Assembly: GCF_008086115.1 (NCBI RefSeq)
Contig: NZ_VSIY01000005.1
Coordinates: 203,011 to 267,010 of the forward strand
Reading direction: 5' to 3'
Origin: Maritimibacter fusiformis
GTDB lineage: Bacteria > Pseudomonadota > Alphaproteobacteria > Rhodobacterales > Rhodobacteraceae
DNA length: 64,000 nucleotides
The number at the start of each line of letters is the position of its first letter. The stretch's first letter is position 1. Under the pieces are notes generated by a model. That model searched no databases, was not told where the DNA came from, and saw only the letters and a list, made by a program, of their open reading frames with translations. Below, piece by piece: positions 24,872 through 33,843 of the stretch. Position numbers and translations under genes: made by a program.

Positions 24872-25231
24872 ATGATGAACGAAGCGTTGAACCTGCAAGG
24901 CGAGAAGATGGTGGTGCTCACCGAGGCGGAATACCGCGCCCTGATCGAGGACGCGGGCGACATTGCCCTCGCCGATCAGGCCCGGGCTGAGAGCGCCGGT
25001 GCGCCTGTCCTGCCCGCCAAACTGCTGGCCGCGTCGCTCGACGGGACCATGCACCCGCTGACCGCCTGGCGGAAGGCGGCTGGACTCACGCAGGCGGCGC
25101 TGGCGCATAAGGCCGGCATCCGCACCTCGACCGTGTGCAACATCGAGAACGGCAAGATCGACCCGCGCCTGTCGACGGTGAAGGCCCTGGCCGATGCGCT
25201 CGGGGTGGACGTGGACGATCTGGTCGCCTGA
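24872..25231 (+). CDS. XRE-family antitoxin
   Basis: A 119-residue protein. The N-terminus (MVVLTEAEYRALIEDAGDIA) resembles toxin-wrapping segments of antitoxins; residues about 62-118 are an XRE helix-turn-helix (AWRKAAGLTQAALAHKAGIR, TSTVCNIENGKIDPRLSTVK). GGAGGG lies 4 nt before ATG 24872 and 7 nt before ATG 24875, so either may be used; a GTG at 24857 overlaps the toxin stop. It should neutralise the adjacent toxin and repress the operon. Confidence 0.85.
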   Translation: MMNEALNLQGEKMVVLTEAEYRALIEDAGDIALADQARAESAGAPVLPAKLLAASLDGTMHPLTAWRKAAGLTQAALAHKAGIRTSTVCNIENGKIDPRLSTVKALADALGVDVDDLVA

Positions 25232-25258
25232 GCGATAGCCGAATGTTGGAGAGCGCAT

Positions 25259-25549
25259 ATGCCTGACGACGATTTCAGTGTTTTTGTTCGTCGCCACCCA
25301 ATGGACTGGCAAACTGCCGAATACAGAGCATCCGACCTTTCGCGGGAATTGTTCTGGGATAGGACATCTGGTGGAGTAGGTTCGAGGACAAGCCACCCGG
25401 CGCTTTTCGGTTACGTCATGTGTGACCAGATGCTCAACGGAGAAGTTGCACATTCTTGTGCGCACGGGCCTGGGCCTCACCGCATCAAGGTCTGCTTGGT
25501 GAAAAAGCTGAACAAAGATCATTGGAGCGATTTGCTGCAGCGGGTTTGA
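25259..25549 (+). CDS. Hypothetical protein near the right end of the element
   Basis: A 96-residue protein from ATG 25259 with GGAGAG upstream (MPDDDFSVFVRRHPMDWQTA; CLVKKLNKDHWSDLLQRV). GC content and codon choice are less biased than the surrounding genes (more AT at third positions), suggesting different ancestry. No family recognised. Confidence 0.45.
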   Translation: MPDDDFSVFVRRHPMDWQTAEYRASDLSRELFWDRTSGGVGSRTSHPALFGYVMCDQMLNGEVAHSCAHGPGPHRIKVCLVKKLNKDHWSDLLQRV

Positions 25550-25562
25550 AACTAACCTTCAC

Positions 25563-25795
25563 CGCCGTGAGATCAGCTAGATCGAGCGCGCGGGACTCGT
25601 GGCTGAGTGGGTGCGGATCACGGGGAAAAGACTGACTGCGCAAGTTGCGCAACCAGTCCTCCCGGCGCAGGCCACACGGCAAGTCCGAAGCCACCCGCAA
25701 GCTCGGCATGTCCCGCGATCAGGTGGCGCGCTCCCTCAAGGTCCCGGCCCTGCCGCCCGAGGCCAAGGACGCGCCAAGGGCTTTGATCGGATGTT
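25563..25795 (+). pseudogene. Decayed ParB-like gene fragment
   Basis: Two pieces typical of phage/plasmid ParB-like proteins occur in different frames. One starts near 25581, after an in-frame TAG: IERAGLVAEWVRIT. The second begins near 25678, shifted by one base: GKSEATRKLGMSRDQVARSL, then KVPALPPEAKD. No single open frame joins them and no start is visible. This is a broken remnant just inside attR; about 90 bases without a gene follow up to the repeat. Confidence 0.55.
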
Positions 25796-25881
25796 CTCAA
25801 CCATTTCTGGGATGGTATACTTGATGGCTGGCCGCAAGTGCTGTCCCGAGAAATTCTCAATGAAAACATGCGCTTACAAGA

Positions 25882-25900
25882 GGAAGTGGCAGCCCGTAGG
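25882..25900 (+). repeat. attR: 19-bp direct repeat overlapping tRNA-Glu
   Basis: Identical to 13560-13578. Bases 25887-25900 are the 3' end of tRNA-Glu including CCA (minus strand); 25882-25886 extend beyond the tRNA. Because the element's own end restores the tRNA 3' terminus, the tRNA stays functional. Confidence 0.9.
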
Positions 25901-25961
25901 GGAATCGAACCCCTCTTTCCAGGTTGAAAACCTGGCGTCCTAACCGATAGACGAACGGGCC
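25887..25961 (-). tRNA. tRNA-Glu (anticodon TTC)
   Basis: A 75-base tRNA with encoded CCA. Acceptor stem GGCCCGT/ACGGGCT (first pair G-U), D-loop TCGGTTAGGA, anticodon stem CCAGG/CCTGG around loop TTTTCAA (anticodon TTC, Glu), and T-arm GGGGTTCGATTCCCC. The discriminator base is G. It lies downstream of recJ on the same strand and serves as the integration target of the adjacent element. Confidence 0.95.
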
Positions 25962-26053
25962 GCGCTGTTGGTGCCGCGGGTTCTAGGAAAACGGCGGCGC
26001 AAGGGCAAGCGGATTCTTTGGCCGTCCTGAAAAAACTTTGCGCGCCGCGGCGC

Positions 26054-27802
26054 TCATGCCCGCGCGGCGTCCTCGAGGCGCAGTTGCGGCGTTACCCGGC
26101 CGTTCCAGTGGTTCAGCTCCAGCCGCCCGGCCAGGTGGAACCGCGCGCCGCCGTGGCCGGCCAGCGCCGGGCCGAGCGGGCCGTCGAAGGCGCCGAAGGC
26201 GATCGCCTCGAGCCGCGCGCCCAGCCCGTCGCCCAAGCCCAGTTTCAGGTGGTTGGCGCCGACCTGCTTGGCGAACTCGATGCGCATGTCGGGAAGGGCG
26301 AATCGCGGCGCGGGGGCGCCTGCGCCGAAGGGGCCGGCGGCCTCGATCGTCTCGATCAGCTCGGTGGTCGCGGCCCCCGGCATCATCAGCCCGTCCAGCA
26401 CCAGGTCGCGCGGCCCCAGCGCGCCCGCGCCCTGTTTTGCCAGCAAGTCCGCCAGCCGCGCCATCGCAGGCTCAAGTTGTGCGCGGCTCAGCGTCAGCCC
26501 TGCGGCCATCTTGTGCCCGCCACCGCGCGCGATCAGCCCCTCGGCGGCCAGCTTGTGCACCGCCGCGCCCAGGTCGATGCCCGAGACCGAGCGGCCCGAG
26601 CCCTTGCCCTCGTCGCCGTCGAACCCGATCACCACGGCGGGGCGGTGCGCGGCCTCTTTCAGCCGCGCCGCGACGATGCCGACCACGCCGGGGTGCCAGC
26701 CGTCATGGGCAGCCCAGACCAGCGGCGCGTCAAGCCCGCGCTCCTCGGCCTGCGCCAGCGCGCCGGCCAGCACGCCCGCCTCGATCTCGCGCCGCTCGTC
26801 GTTCAACTGGTCGAGCCTCGCCGCCATAGCCGCCGCCTCGTTTGCGTCGGTGGTGGCCAAGAGCCGCGCGCCGAGGTCGGCCTTGCCGATGCGCCCGCCC
26901 GCGTTCACCCGTGGCCCCAGCAGAAAGCCGAGGTGATAGGGGCGCGGTGCCTCGTTCATCCGGGCCACGTCCGCCAGCGCCACCAGCCCGGGGCGGGCGC
27001 GCCGCGCCATGATCTTGAGCCCCTGCACCACCAGCGCCCGGTTGGCCCCGACCAGGGGTGCCACATCGGCCACCGTGGCCAGCGCCACCAGGTCGAGCAT
27101 CGAGATCAGGTCAGGCCCGGCGCGCCCGGCCTCGCGCAGCCTGCGGCCCATTTCCACCAGCAACAGGAACACCACCCCGGCGGCGCAGAGATAGCCGGGC
27201 GCGCCCGCCTCGTCCTGCCGGTTGGGGTTGACCACGGCCAGTGCGGGCGGCAGCGTCTCGCCGCCCAGGTGGTGGTCGAGCACGATGACCTCCGCGCCCT
27301 TGGCCACCGCCGCCGCGATCGGTTCATGGCTGAGGGTGCCGCAGTCGACGCAGACGATCAGCGGGTGATCTTCGGCCAGCATCTCCATCGCGGGCACGTT
27401 GGGGCCATAACCCTCGTCGATCCGGTCGGGGATATAGAGCGTCGGGCGCTGGCCGAAGTGGCGCATCCAGTCGATGATGAGCGCCGCCGAGGCGCCGCCG
27501 TCGACATCGTAATCGGCAAACACCGCCACCCGCTCGCCCTTGTCGACCGCTTGCAGCAGGCGCGCGGCGGCGGTCTCCATGTCGCGCAGCCCGCGCGGAT
27601 CGGGCAGCGTGTCCTTGATGGTGGGGGCAAGGAAGGCGTCCGCATCCGCCGCCTCGACGCCGCGCCGCGCCAACACCGCGCAGACGGCGGCAGGCAGTCG
27701 CGTCGCCTGCGCCAGCGCCTCGGCCTGGCGGGCGTGTTCGACCGAAGGGCCGATCCAGCGGCGGCCGGTGAGCGAGGTTTCGACATCGAGAAACGCGGAC
27801 AT
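26054..27802 (-). CDS. recJ: Single-stranded-DNA-specific exonuclease RecJ
   Basis: A 582-residue 5'-3' ssDNA exonuclease used in RecF-pathway recombination and repair. DHH-family metal-binding motifs are present: ADYDVDG at 96-102, DCG at 153-155, DHH at 176-178 and NPNRQDE, followed by the DHHA1 domain (SGRSVSGIDLGAAV and GGGHKMAAGLTL). Length is usual for alphaproteobacterial RecJ. It is transcribed toward tRNA-Glu. Confidence 0.95.
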   Translation of the reverse strand: MSAFLDVETSLTGRRWIGPSVEHARQAEALAQATRLPAAVCAVLARRGVEAADADAFLAPTIKDTLPDPRGLRDMETAAARLLQAVDKGERVAVFADYDVDGGASAALIIDWMRHFGQRPTLYIPDRIDEGYGPNVPAMEMLAEDHPLIVCVDCGTLSHEPIAAAVAKGAEVIVLDHHLGGETLPPALAVVNPNRQDEAGAPGYLCAAGVVFLLLVEMGRRLREAGRAGPDLISMLDLVALATVADVAPLVGANRALVVQGLKIMARRARPGLVALADVARMNEAPRPYHLGFLLGPRVNAGGRIGKADLGARLLATTDANEAAAMAARLDQLNDERREIEAGVLAGALAQAEERGLDAPLVWAAHDGWHPGVVGIVAARLKEAAHRPAVVIGFDGDEGKGSGRSVSGIDLGAAVHKLAAEGLIARGGGHKMAAGLTLSRAQLEPAMARLADLLAKQGAGALGPRDLVLDGLMMPGAATTELIETIEAAGPFGAGAPAPRFALPDMRIEFAKQVGANHLKLGLGDGLGARLEAIAFGAFDGPLGPALAGHGGARFHLAGRLELNHWNGRVTPQLRLEDAARA

Positions 27803-27968
27803 GCGGCAGGTCTAGGGCGACGGGCGGCCAAGGTCCAGTGCGGGCAGATGGCCCCGGCCGCGCTGACCCCTCGTGGCCCCGCGCCCGCTCCGATGGTGAC
27901 ACGAGGGCAGCGCTGCCCGGCCAGTGTGGCCGGACGGGGTTTGGCGCCGGGAACGCCCGCCCTGCCCC

Positions 27969-28523
27969 TCAGCCGATGAGATCCCCCGTCGCCACCACCC
28001 GCGCGAACTCGCCGTTGAGCTGGTCGAGCGCGGCCTGGTGTATCCACTTCGGTTCCGCCTTGCCGCCGCCGCGCCAGCTTGTATCGACATTGCGCGCCAC
28101 CGCCGCGCAGGCGTCATGCACCAGATCGACGGAAAACCCGAGGTTGCCCGCCATGCGCACGGTCGTCGAGACGCAGTGCGGCGTGGTCAACCCGCAGATC
28201 ACCAGTTGCTCGATCCCGTCGGGGCGCAGCCGCGCCTCGAGGTCGGTGCCGATGAAGGCGGAGTTGACCGATTTGGCGATCACCGGCTCACCCGCAATCG
28301 GCATCACCTCGGGCTTGAAGCCGGTCTTGCCGAAGCTCGGGTGCAGCGGGCTGTCGGGGTTGGTCGACAGGTGCTGGACGTGAAACACCGGCTGGCCGGC
28401 GGCGCGCCAGTGCTCAAGCAGCCGCCCGGCGTTGGCCTCGGCCCCCGGGTTGTTGCGTGCCCCCCAGAAAGGGTCGTCCCACCCTTCCTGGATGTCGATC
28501 AGGATCAGCGCGCGCGGTTTCAT
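27969..28523 (-). CDS. Isochorismatase-family cysteine hydrolase
   Basis: A 184-residue protein with the Asp-Lys-Cys catalytic triad of the isochorismatase/nicotinamidase superfamily: Asp10 in LILIDIQ, Lys84 in VIAKSVNSAF and Cys117 in GLTTPHCVSTT. Members hydrolyse amides or vinyl ethers; the substrate here cannot be decided, although GLTTPHC and the adjacent long loops are common in uncharacterised nicotinamidase-like hydrolases. Its ATG overlaps the glpX stop (ATGA), so the two are probably co-transcribed. Confidence 0.85.
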   Translation of the reverse strand: MKPRALILIDIQEGWDDPFWGARNNPGAEANAGRLLEHWRAAGQPVFHVQHLSTNPDSPLHPSFGKTGFKPEVMPIAGEPVIAKSVNSAFIGTDLEARLRPDGIEQLVICGLTTPHCVSTTVRMAGNLGFSVDLVHDACAAVARNVDTSWRGGGKAEPKWIHQAALDQLNGEFARVVATGDLIG

Positions 28524-29500
28524 AGCCCCACCCGCGTGGTCGGGTTGCGGTAGGTCATGCGCCGGACCGAGCCGGAGCGCGAGCGCATCAGGAGCGTCTC
28601 GGTCTCGAGCCAGTCCGGCTCGCGCTTGATGCCGCGCAGGATCGAGCCGTCGGTGACGCCGGTGGCGGCAAAGATCACGTCCGCCGTGACCATCTCGTCG
28701 CGCGAATAGATCCGGTCGAGGTCGGTGATGCCGGCCTTGGCGGCGCGGCCGCGTTCGTCGTCGTTGCGAAAGGTCAGCCGGCCCCACATCTGCCCGCCCA
28801 TGCATTTCAGGGCCGAGGCCGCCAGCACCCCCTCGGGTGCGCCGCCCGAGCCCATGTACATGTCGATGCCCGTCACTTCCGCCTCGGCGGTGTGGATCAC
28901 CCCGGCCACGTCGCCATCGGTGATCAGCCGGATCGCGGCGCGGGTTTCGCGGATCTCGGCGATCATCGCCTCGTGGCGCGGGCGTTCCAGCACGCACACG
29001 GTGATATCCGAGGTGTCGCAGCCGCGCGCCTTGGCCAGCGCCTTGACCCGCTCTGCCGGGCTCATCTCGAGGCTGACGACGCCTACGGGATAGCCCGGGC
29101 CGATCGCCAGCTTGTCCATGTAGACATCGGGGGCATGAAGCAGCGTGCCGCGCGGCGCCATGGCGATCACGGTCAGGGCGTTGGGCATGTCCTTGGCGGT
29201 CAGGGTGGTGCCCTCCAGCGGGTCGAGCGCGATGTCGACCTCTGGGCCGTTACCGGTGCCGACCTCCTCGCCGATGAACAGCATCGGGGCTTCGTCGCGC
29301 TCGCCCTCGCCGATCACCACCACGCCCTTGATATCGAGCAGGTTGAGCTGGTCGCGCATCGCGTTGACTGCGGCCTGGTCGGCCGCCTTCTCGTCGCCGC
29401 GCCCCACCAGCTTGGCCGAGGCCATCGCGGCCGCTTCGGAGACTCGGGCAAGACCGAGCGACAGCATTCGGTCTGCAAAGACGACGGGCGAGGCGTTCAT
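28520..29500 (-). CDS. glpX: Fructose-1,6-bisphosphatase class II (GlpX)
   Basis: A 326-residue Mg/Mn-dependent FBPase of gluconeogenesis and, in phototrophs, the Calvin cycle. Family motifs: VVVIGEGERDEAPML, the metal-site DPLEGTTLTAK, and GSGGAPEGVLAASALKC. I chose ATG 29500 because homology begins at MNASPVVFADRM; the frame is open further upstream but without conserved sequence. It is divergent from ndk and coupled to the downstream hydrolase. Confidence 0.95.
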   Translation of the reverse strand: MNASPVVFADRMLSLGLARVSEAAAMASAKLVGRGDEKAADQAAVNAMRDQLNLLDIKGVVVIGEGERDEAPMLFIGEEVGTGNGPEVDIALDPLEGTTLTAKDMPNALTVIAMAPRGTLLHAPDVYMDKLAIGPGYPVGVVSLEMSPAERVKALAKARGCDTSDITVCVLERPRHEAMIAEIRETRAAIRLITDGDVAGVIHTAEAEVTGIDMYMGSGGAPEGVLAASALKCMGGQMWGRLTFRNDDERGRAAKAGITDLDRIYSRDEMVTADVIFAATGVTDGSILRGIKREPDWLETETLLMRSRSGSVRRMTYRNPTTRVGL

Positions 29501-29707
29501 GGCGGTATCCTTGATGTGACGGTTTCCCTTCCCTAGCAGCGCCCGGACGCATCGCCAAGCCGGGGCGGCGGGGTTTGCGCTACCAAATGAAACCACCGCC
29601 CGGCCCGGCCCCGATCGCGGCTTTTCAATCGCCGCCCCCCATGCTAGAGGCGCGCGGGATTTCATACATGAAACCGGGGTCCGCCCCGAAAGAGACAAGA
29701 GGACCGA

Positions 29708-30131
<424 letters not shown>

Positions 30132-30153
30132 CCCTGCCGCGAGGTGACAGACG

Positions 30154-30181
30154 AGGCCGCGCCTTCGGGTGCGGCCTTTTT
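30154..30181 (+). terminator. Rho-independent terminator after ndk
   Basis: GGCCGCgcc-TTCG-ggtGCGGCC stem-loop followed by TTTTT, 22 bases after the ndk stop. Confidence 0.85.
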
Positions 30182-30332
30182 GCTGGCGGGCGCTTTATTG
30201 CGCGTGGCCTGCGCGGGCGTCGGTCCAGAGCCGCCTTTTTCGCCCGCCCCGGGCCTCGTCTGTTGCCTATAGGAAACTTTTTTCATAAACACGCCCGGAA
30301 CCGCGGCACACCAATGTATGCAGGGAAATCCC

Positions 30333-32474
30333 ATGGACAGACGCACCGAGAAATCCGGCCTCAGCATCGCCCCTGAACTGGCCCGGTTCATCGAGGACCG
30401 GGCGCTGCCCGGCACCGGCGTGGCGGCGGAGGAGTTCTGGCAGGGGTTTTCCGACCTGGTGCACGAGCTTGGCCCGAAGAACCGCGCGCTGCTGCAAAAA
30501 CGCGAGGAGTTGCAGCAGAAGATCGACGCCTGGCACGCGGCGCGCAAGGGCGAGCGGGTGGACCAGGCCGACTATCGCACGATGCTCGAGGACATCGGCT
30601 ACCTGGTGCCGGAGGGGCCGGATTTCACCATCGACACCGAGAATGTCGACCCCGAGATCGCCAGGGTCTCCGGCCCGCAACTGGTGGTGCCGATCACCAA
30701 CGCGCGTTTCGCGCTCAACGCCGCCAACGCGCGCTGGGGCAGCCTTTACGACGCGCTCTACGGCACCGATGCGCTGGGCGACCGGCCCGAGGGCAAGGGC
30801 TTCGACGCCGCGCGCGGCGCGCGGGTGGTGGCCTGGGCCAAGGACCATCTGGACGCGGTGGTGCCGCTGGCCTCGGGGCAATGGGCCGATGTGTCGCAAC
30901 TGACGATCACGGATGGCGCCCTCGCCCCGGCGCTGGCCGATCCGGCGCAGTTCAAGGGCTTTCGCGGCGCCCCCGACGCGCCCGAGGCGGTGCTCCTGGC
31001 GGTCAATGGCCTGCACCTCGAGATCGTGATCGACCCGACCACCCCGGTCGGCCGCACCGACCCGGCGGGAATCTCCGACGTGGTGCTCGAATCGGCGGTG
31101 TCCACGATCATGGATTGCGAGGATTCCGTCGCCTGCGTCGATGCCGAGGACAAGGTCGCGGCCTATTCCAACTGGCTGGGCCTGATGACCGGCACGCTGA
31201 CGGAAGAAGTCACCAAGGGCGGCAAGACCTTTACCCGGCGGCTCAACCCCGACCGGACCTATACGGCGCCTGATGGAACGGAGCTGACGCTCAAGGGCCG
31301 CTCGCTGCTGTGGGTGCGCAACGTCGGCCACCTGATGACCAACCCGGCGGTGCGCGACCGTGACGGCCAGGACGTGCCCGAGGGGCTGATGGATGCGATG
31401 ATCACCACGCTCATTGCCATGCACGATTTGCAGGGGCGCGGGCCGGGGAACTCGGCGCGCGGCTCGGTCTACGTGGTCAAGCCCAAGATGCACGGCCCCG
31501 ACGAGGTCGCCTTCGCCGACGAGATCTTCGCCCGCGTCGAGGACGTGCTCGGCCTGCCGCGCCACACCGTGAAACTGGGCATCATGGACGAGGAACGCCG
31601 CACCTCGGCCAACCTCAAGGAATGCATCCGCGCCGCGCGTCACCGCGTCGCCTTCATCAACACCGGCTTTCTCGACCGCACCGGCGACGAGATCCACACC
31701 TCGATGGAGGCCGGGCCGATGGTGCGCAAGGGCGAGATGAAGAACACCGCCTGGATCAAGAGCTACGAGGAACGCAACGTCGACATCGGGCTGGCCGCCG
31801 GGCTGCGCGGCCGTGCCCAGATCGGCAAGGGCATGTGGGCGGCCCCCGACCTGATGGCGGCGATGCTCGAGGAAAAGATCGCCCATCCCGGCGCAGGGGC
31901 CAACTGCGCCTGGGTGCCCTCGCCCACCGCCGCCACGCTGCACGCCACCCATTACCACAGGATCGACGTGGCCGCCCGGCAGGACGAGATCGCCGCAGGC
32001 GGGCCGCGCGGCACGCTCGACGCGCTTTTGACCATCCCGCTCGCGCGCGGGCAGAACTGGTCGGACGACGAGATCCGCGACGAGATCGAGAACAACGCCC
32101 AGGGCATCCTGGGCTACGTGGTGCGCTGGGTCGACCAGGGGGTGGGCTGTTCGAAAGTGCCCGATATCCACGATGTCGGGCTGATGGAAGACCGCGCCAC
32201 CTGCCGGATCAGCTCGCAGGCGCTGGCCAACTGGCTCTATCACGGCGTGGTGACGCGCAATCAGGTGATGGACGCGATGCACCGCATGGCCGAGGTGGTC
32301 GACCGCCAGAATGCGGACGACCCGGCCTATGTGCCGATGGCGCCGGGGTTCGACGGCCTGGCCTTCCAGGCCGCCTGTGACCTGGTGTTCCGCGGCCGGG
32401 TGCAGCCCTCGGGCTATACCGAGCCGGTGCTGCATGCGCGACGGCTGGAACTGAAAGCCCACCGCGCCGGGTGA
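30333..32474 (+). CDS. glcB: Malate synthase G
   Basis: A 713-residue monomeric malate synthase, condensing glyoxylate and acetyl-CoA to malate. The size is that of isoform G (A is about 540). Conserved segments: [47 protein letters not shown] (catalytic region), and [19 protein letters not shown] near the end. ATG 30333 has AGGGA at 7 nt; another ATG at 30318 is in frame. No isocitrate lyase is in the window, so use in a glyoxylate bypass cannot be judged here. Confidence 0.96.
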   Translation: MDRRTEKSGLSIAPELARFIEDRALPGTGVAAEEFWQGFSDLVHELGPKNRALLQKREELQQKIDAWHAARKGERVDQADYRTMLEDIGYLVPEGPDFTIDTENVDPEIARVSGPQLVVPITNARFALNAANARWGSLYDALYGTDALGDRPEGKGFDAARGARVVAWAKDHLDAVVPLASGQWADVSQLTITDGALAPALADPAQFKGFRGAPDAPEAVLLAVNGLHLEIVIDPTTPVGRTDPAGISDVVLESAVSTIMDCEDSVACVDAEDKVAAYSNWLGLMTGTLTEEVTKGGKTFTRRLNPDRTYTAPDGTELTLKGRSLLWVRNVGHLMTNPAVRDRDGQDVPEGLMDAMITTLIAMHDLQGRGPGNSARGSVYVVKPKMHGPDEVAFADEIFARVEDVLGLPRHTVKLGIMDEERRTSANLKECIRAARHRVAFINTGFLDRTGDEIHTSMEAGPMVRKGEMKNTAWIKSYEERNVDIGLAAGLRGRAQIGKGMWAAPDLMAAMLEEKIAHPGAGANCAWVPSPTAATLHATHYHRIDVAARQDEIAAGGPRGTLDALLTIPLARGQNWSDDEIRDEIENNAQGILGYVVRWVDQGVGCSKVPDIHDVGLMEDRATCRISSQALANWLYHGVVTRNQVMDAMHRMAEVVDRQNADDPAYVPMAPGFDGLAFQAACDLVFRGRVQPSGYTEPVLHARRLELKAHRAG

Positions 32475-33033
32475 ACGCCTTTTGCCCCGTGCCGGTTTTC
32501 CGGCCGGGGTGTCTGGGTCTCGGTCGCTCACATACTCACAAGGGGTAAAGTGGCGGGCCCGCCTTGGGGCAAGTGTTCCTTCGCCGGGCGCAGAGCCTCG
32601 CCTGCACCTTCATCAGGTGGTCTTCGGTGTCCCGGCTGCCTCTTCTCCGGTTTTGATATGCCGGGGTCGAGGCACGGATACCACTTTCGTGCACGCGACA
32701 GGTTATCTCACGAAAGGGTTAACGGGCGCGAAACCATGCGTGCGCAGCTTCATCTTGGCATCAATACTCCAGGGGGTCCGGGGGACAGCGTCCCCCGGCC
32801 CGGGCTGGGGGCTCTGCCCCCATCGTTCGGCATGCCGCGCGAACCGAACCTGCCTGAGCGACCGTGCCACCGGCACGGTTGCCCCCCGGCAGGCAACCTT
32901 GCTTGCAAGATCGACGCGAGGGCCGGCGTTGATCGACCGGGGTGACGGATACAACGCCTGCCCCTTCCCCTTCGCGCGTTCGGGCGATACCCTGCCTGAA
33001 AACTCGGTATGATAGCAGCGCGCGAGGCAGACC
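32475..33033. other. 559-bp gene-free region with GC hairpins and an intergenic repeat
   Basis: No convincing gene. It contains a copy of the motif CTTCATCTTGGCA...AATACTC (32748-32769) and two perfect hairpins: CCGGGGGAC-AGC-GTCCCCCGG at 32778-32798 and GGGGGC-TCT-GCCCCC at 32807-32821. Dispersed hairpins of this kind are frequent between rhodobacterial genes. The short frames here read through the repeats and lack start signals. Confidence 0.6.
32716..32769 (+). repeat. Intergenic repeat, copy 1
   Basis: GGGTTAACGGGCGCGAA followed by CTTCATCTTGGCATCAATACTC. The same order, with small changes, occurs at 36897-36941; CTTCATCTTGG alone recurs at 63735-63745 (TCTTCATCTTGG). Confidence 0.65.
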
Positions 33034-33813
33034 ATGCGGCGTCCGGTCATCGGCATCATCGGCAATTCGGCCCTGCTGGGCGACGACTACCCGGCCCATG
33101 CCGGCGGCGTGATGAATTCGCAGGCGGTGGCCGAGGTGGCCGGTGCGATGCCGCTTCTGATCCCGGCCGATCCGCATTACGTCGATGTCGCCGAACTGCT
33201 CGAGGTGTTCGACGGCTTTCTGCTGACCGGCGGGCGCCCCAACGTCCACCCCGAGGAATACGGCGAGACGCCGACCGCCGCGCATGGCGATTTCGACCGC
33301 TGCCGCGATGCCATCGTGCTGCCGCTGGTGCGCGCCTGCGTCGAGCGCGGCCAGCCCTTCCTGGGCATCTGCCGCGGCTTTCAGGAGGTCAACGTGGCGA
33401 TGGGCGGCACGCTCTACCCCGAGATTCGCGACCTGCCGGGACGGATGAACCACCGCATGCCGCCCGAGGGCACGATCGACGAGAAATTCGCCATCCGCCA
33501 CGCGGTGCATTTCACCGAGGGCGGCGTGTTTCACCGGCTCCTGGGGTCGCAGGACGTGATGACCAATACCCTGCACGGCCAGGGCATCAACCGGCCCGGG
33601 CGGCGCATCAACGTCGACGGCTGGGCCGACGACGGCACCCCCGAGGCGCTTTATGTCGAGGACGCACCCGGTTTTGCGCTGGCGGTGCAGTGGCACCCGG
33701 AATACAACGCCGCCAACGACCCGGTCTCGCGCCCCTTGTTCACCGCTTTCGGACAGGCCGCGCGCGCCTGGGCCGAGGGGCGCTGCCCGGCGCCGCTGCT
33801 CAAGGCGGTGTGA
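33034..33813 (+). CDS. Class I glutamine amidotransferase-like hydrolase (PuuD family)
   Basis: A 259-residue gamma-glutamyl-GABA hydrolase-type protein. The nucleophile elbow GICRGFQEVNV carries the catalytic Cys and VQWHPEYN the catalytic His; FLLTGGRPNVHPEEYGE is the family oxyanion region. PuuD homologues cleave gamma-glutamyl-4-aminobutyrate during putrescine degradation, but no other puu genes lie nearby, so the substrate is unproven. GAGG lies just before the ATG. Confidence 0.88.
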   Translation: MRRPVIGIIGNSALLGDDYPAHAGGVMNSQAVAEVAGAMPLLIPADPHYVDVAELLEVFDGFLLTGGRPNVHPEEYGETPTAAHGDFDRCRDAIVLPLVRACVERGQPFLGICRGFQEVNVAMGGTLYPEIRDLPGRMNHRMPPEGTIDEKFAIRHAVHFTEGGVFHRLLGSQDVMTNTLHGQGINRPGRRINVDGWADDGTPEALYVEDAPGFALAVQWHPEYNAANDPVSRPLFTAFGQAARAWAEGRCPAPLLKAV

Positions 33814-33843
33814 GCGGGTGATGCGGCCGGGAAACGGGGAGAC

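Larger units (their letters stand above)
13560..25900. mobile_element. 12.3-kb integrative element at tRNA-Glu, phage-satellite (PICI-like) candidate
   Basis: Bounded by perfect 19-bp repeats, the element carries a tyrosine integrase at one end, an RHH regulator pair around an operator-rich promoter, an AlpA-like regulator, a replication-type gene with internal iterons, a run of small overlapping genes, a GpZ-like protein, a Nu1-like small terminase, ParB-like fragments, a palindrome cluster and a toxin-antitoxin pair. No large terminase, portal, major capsid, tail tube or lysis gene is recognisable. That combination of integrase, AlpA, replication gene and TerS without the rest of a virion is typical of phage-inducible chromosomal islands. 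A decayed prophage remains the alternative: one gene has a premature stop and two ParB-like pieces are broken. Confidence 0.8.

Noticed and set aside
13560..25900. Complete temperate prophage
   Set aside because: Too short, and no large terminase, portal, capsid, tail tube, tape measure or lysis gene could be read in any frame.
26018..27979. 653-codon plus-strand open frame opposite recJ
   Set aside because: Antisense shadow of recJ, whose DHH motifs are intact.
30267..32531. 754-codon minus-strand open frame opposite malate synthase G
   Set aside because: Antisense shadow of glcB; composition is typical of reversed GC-rich coding sequence.
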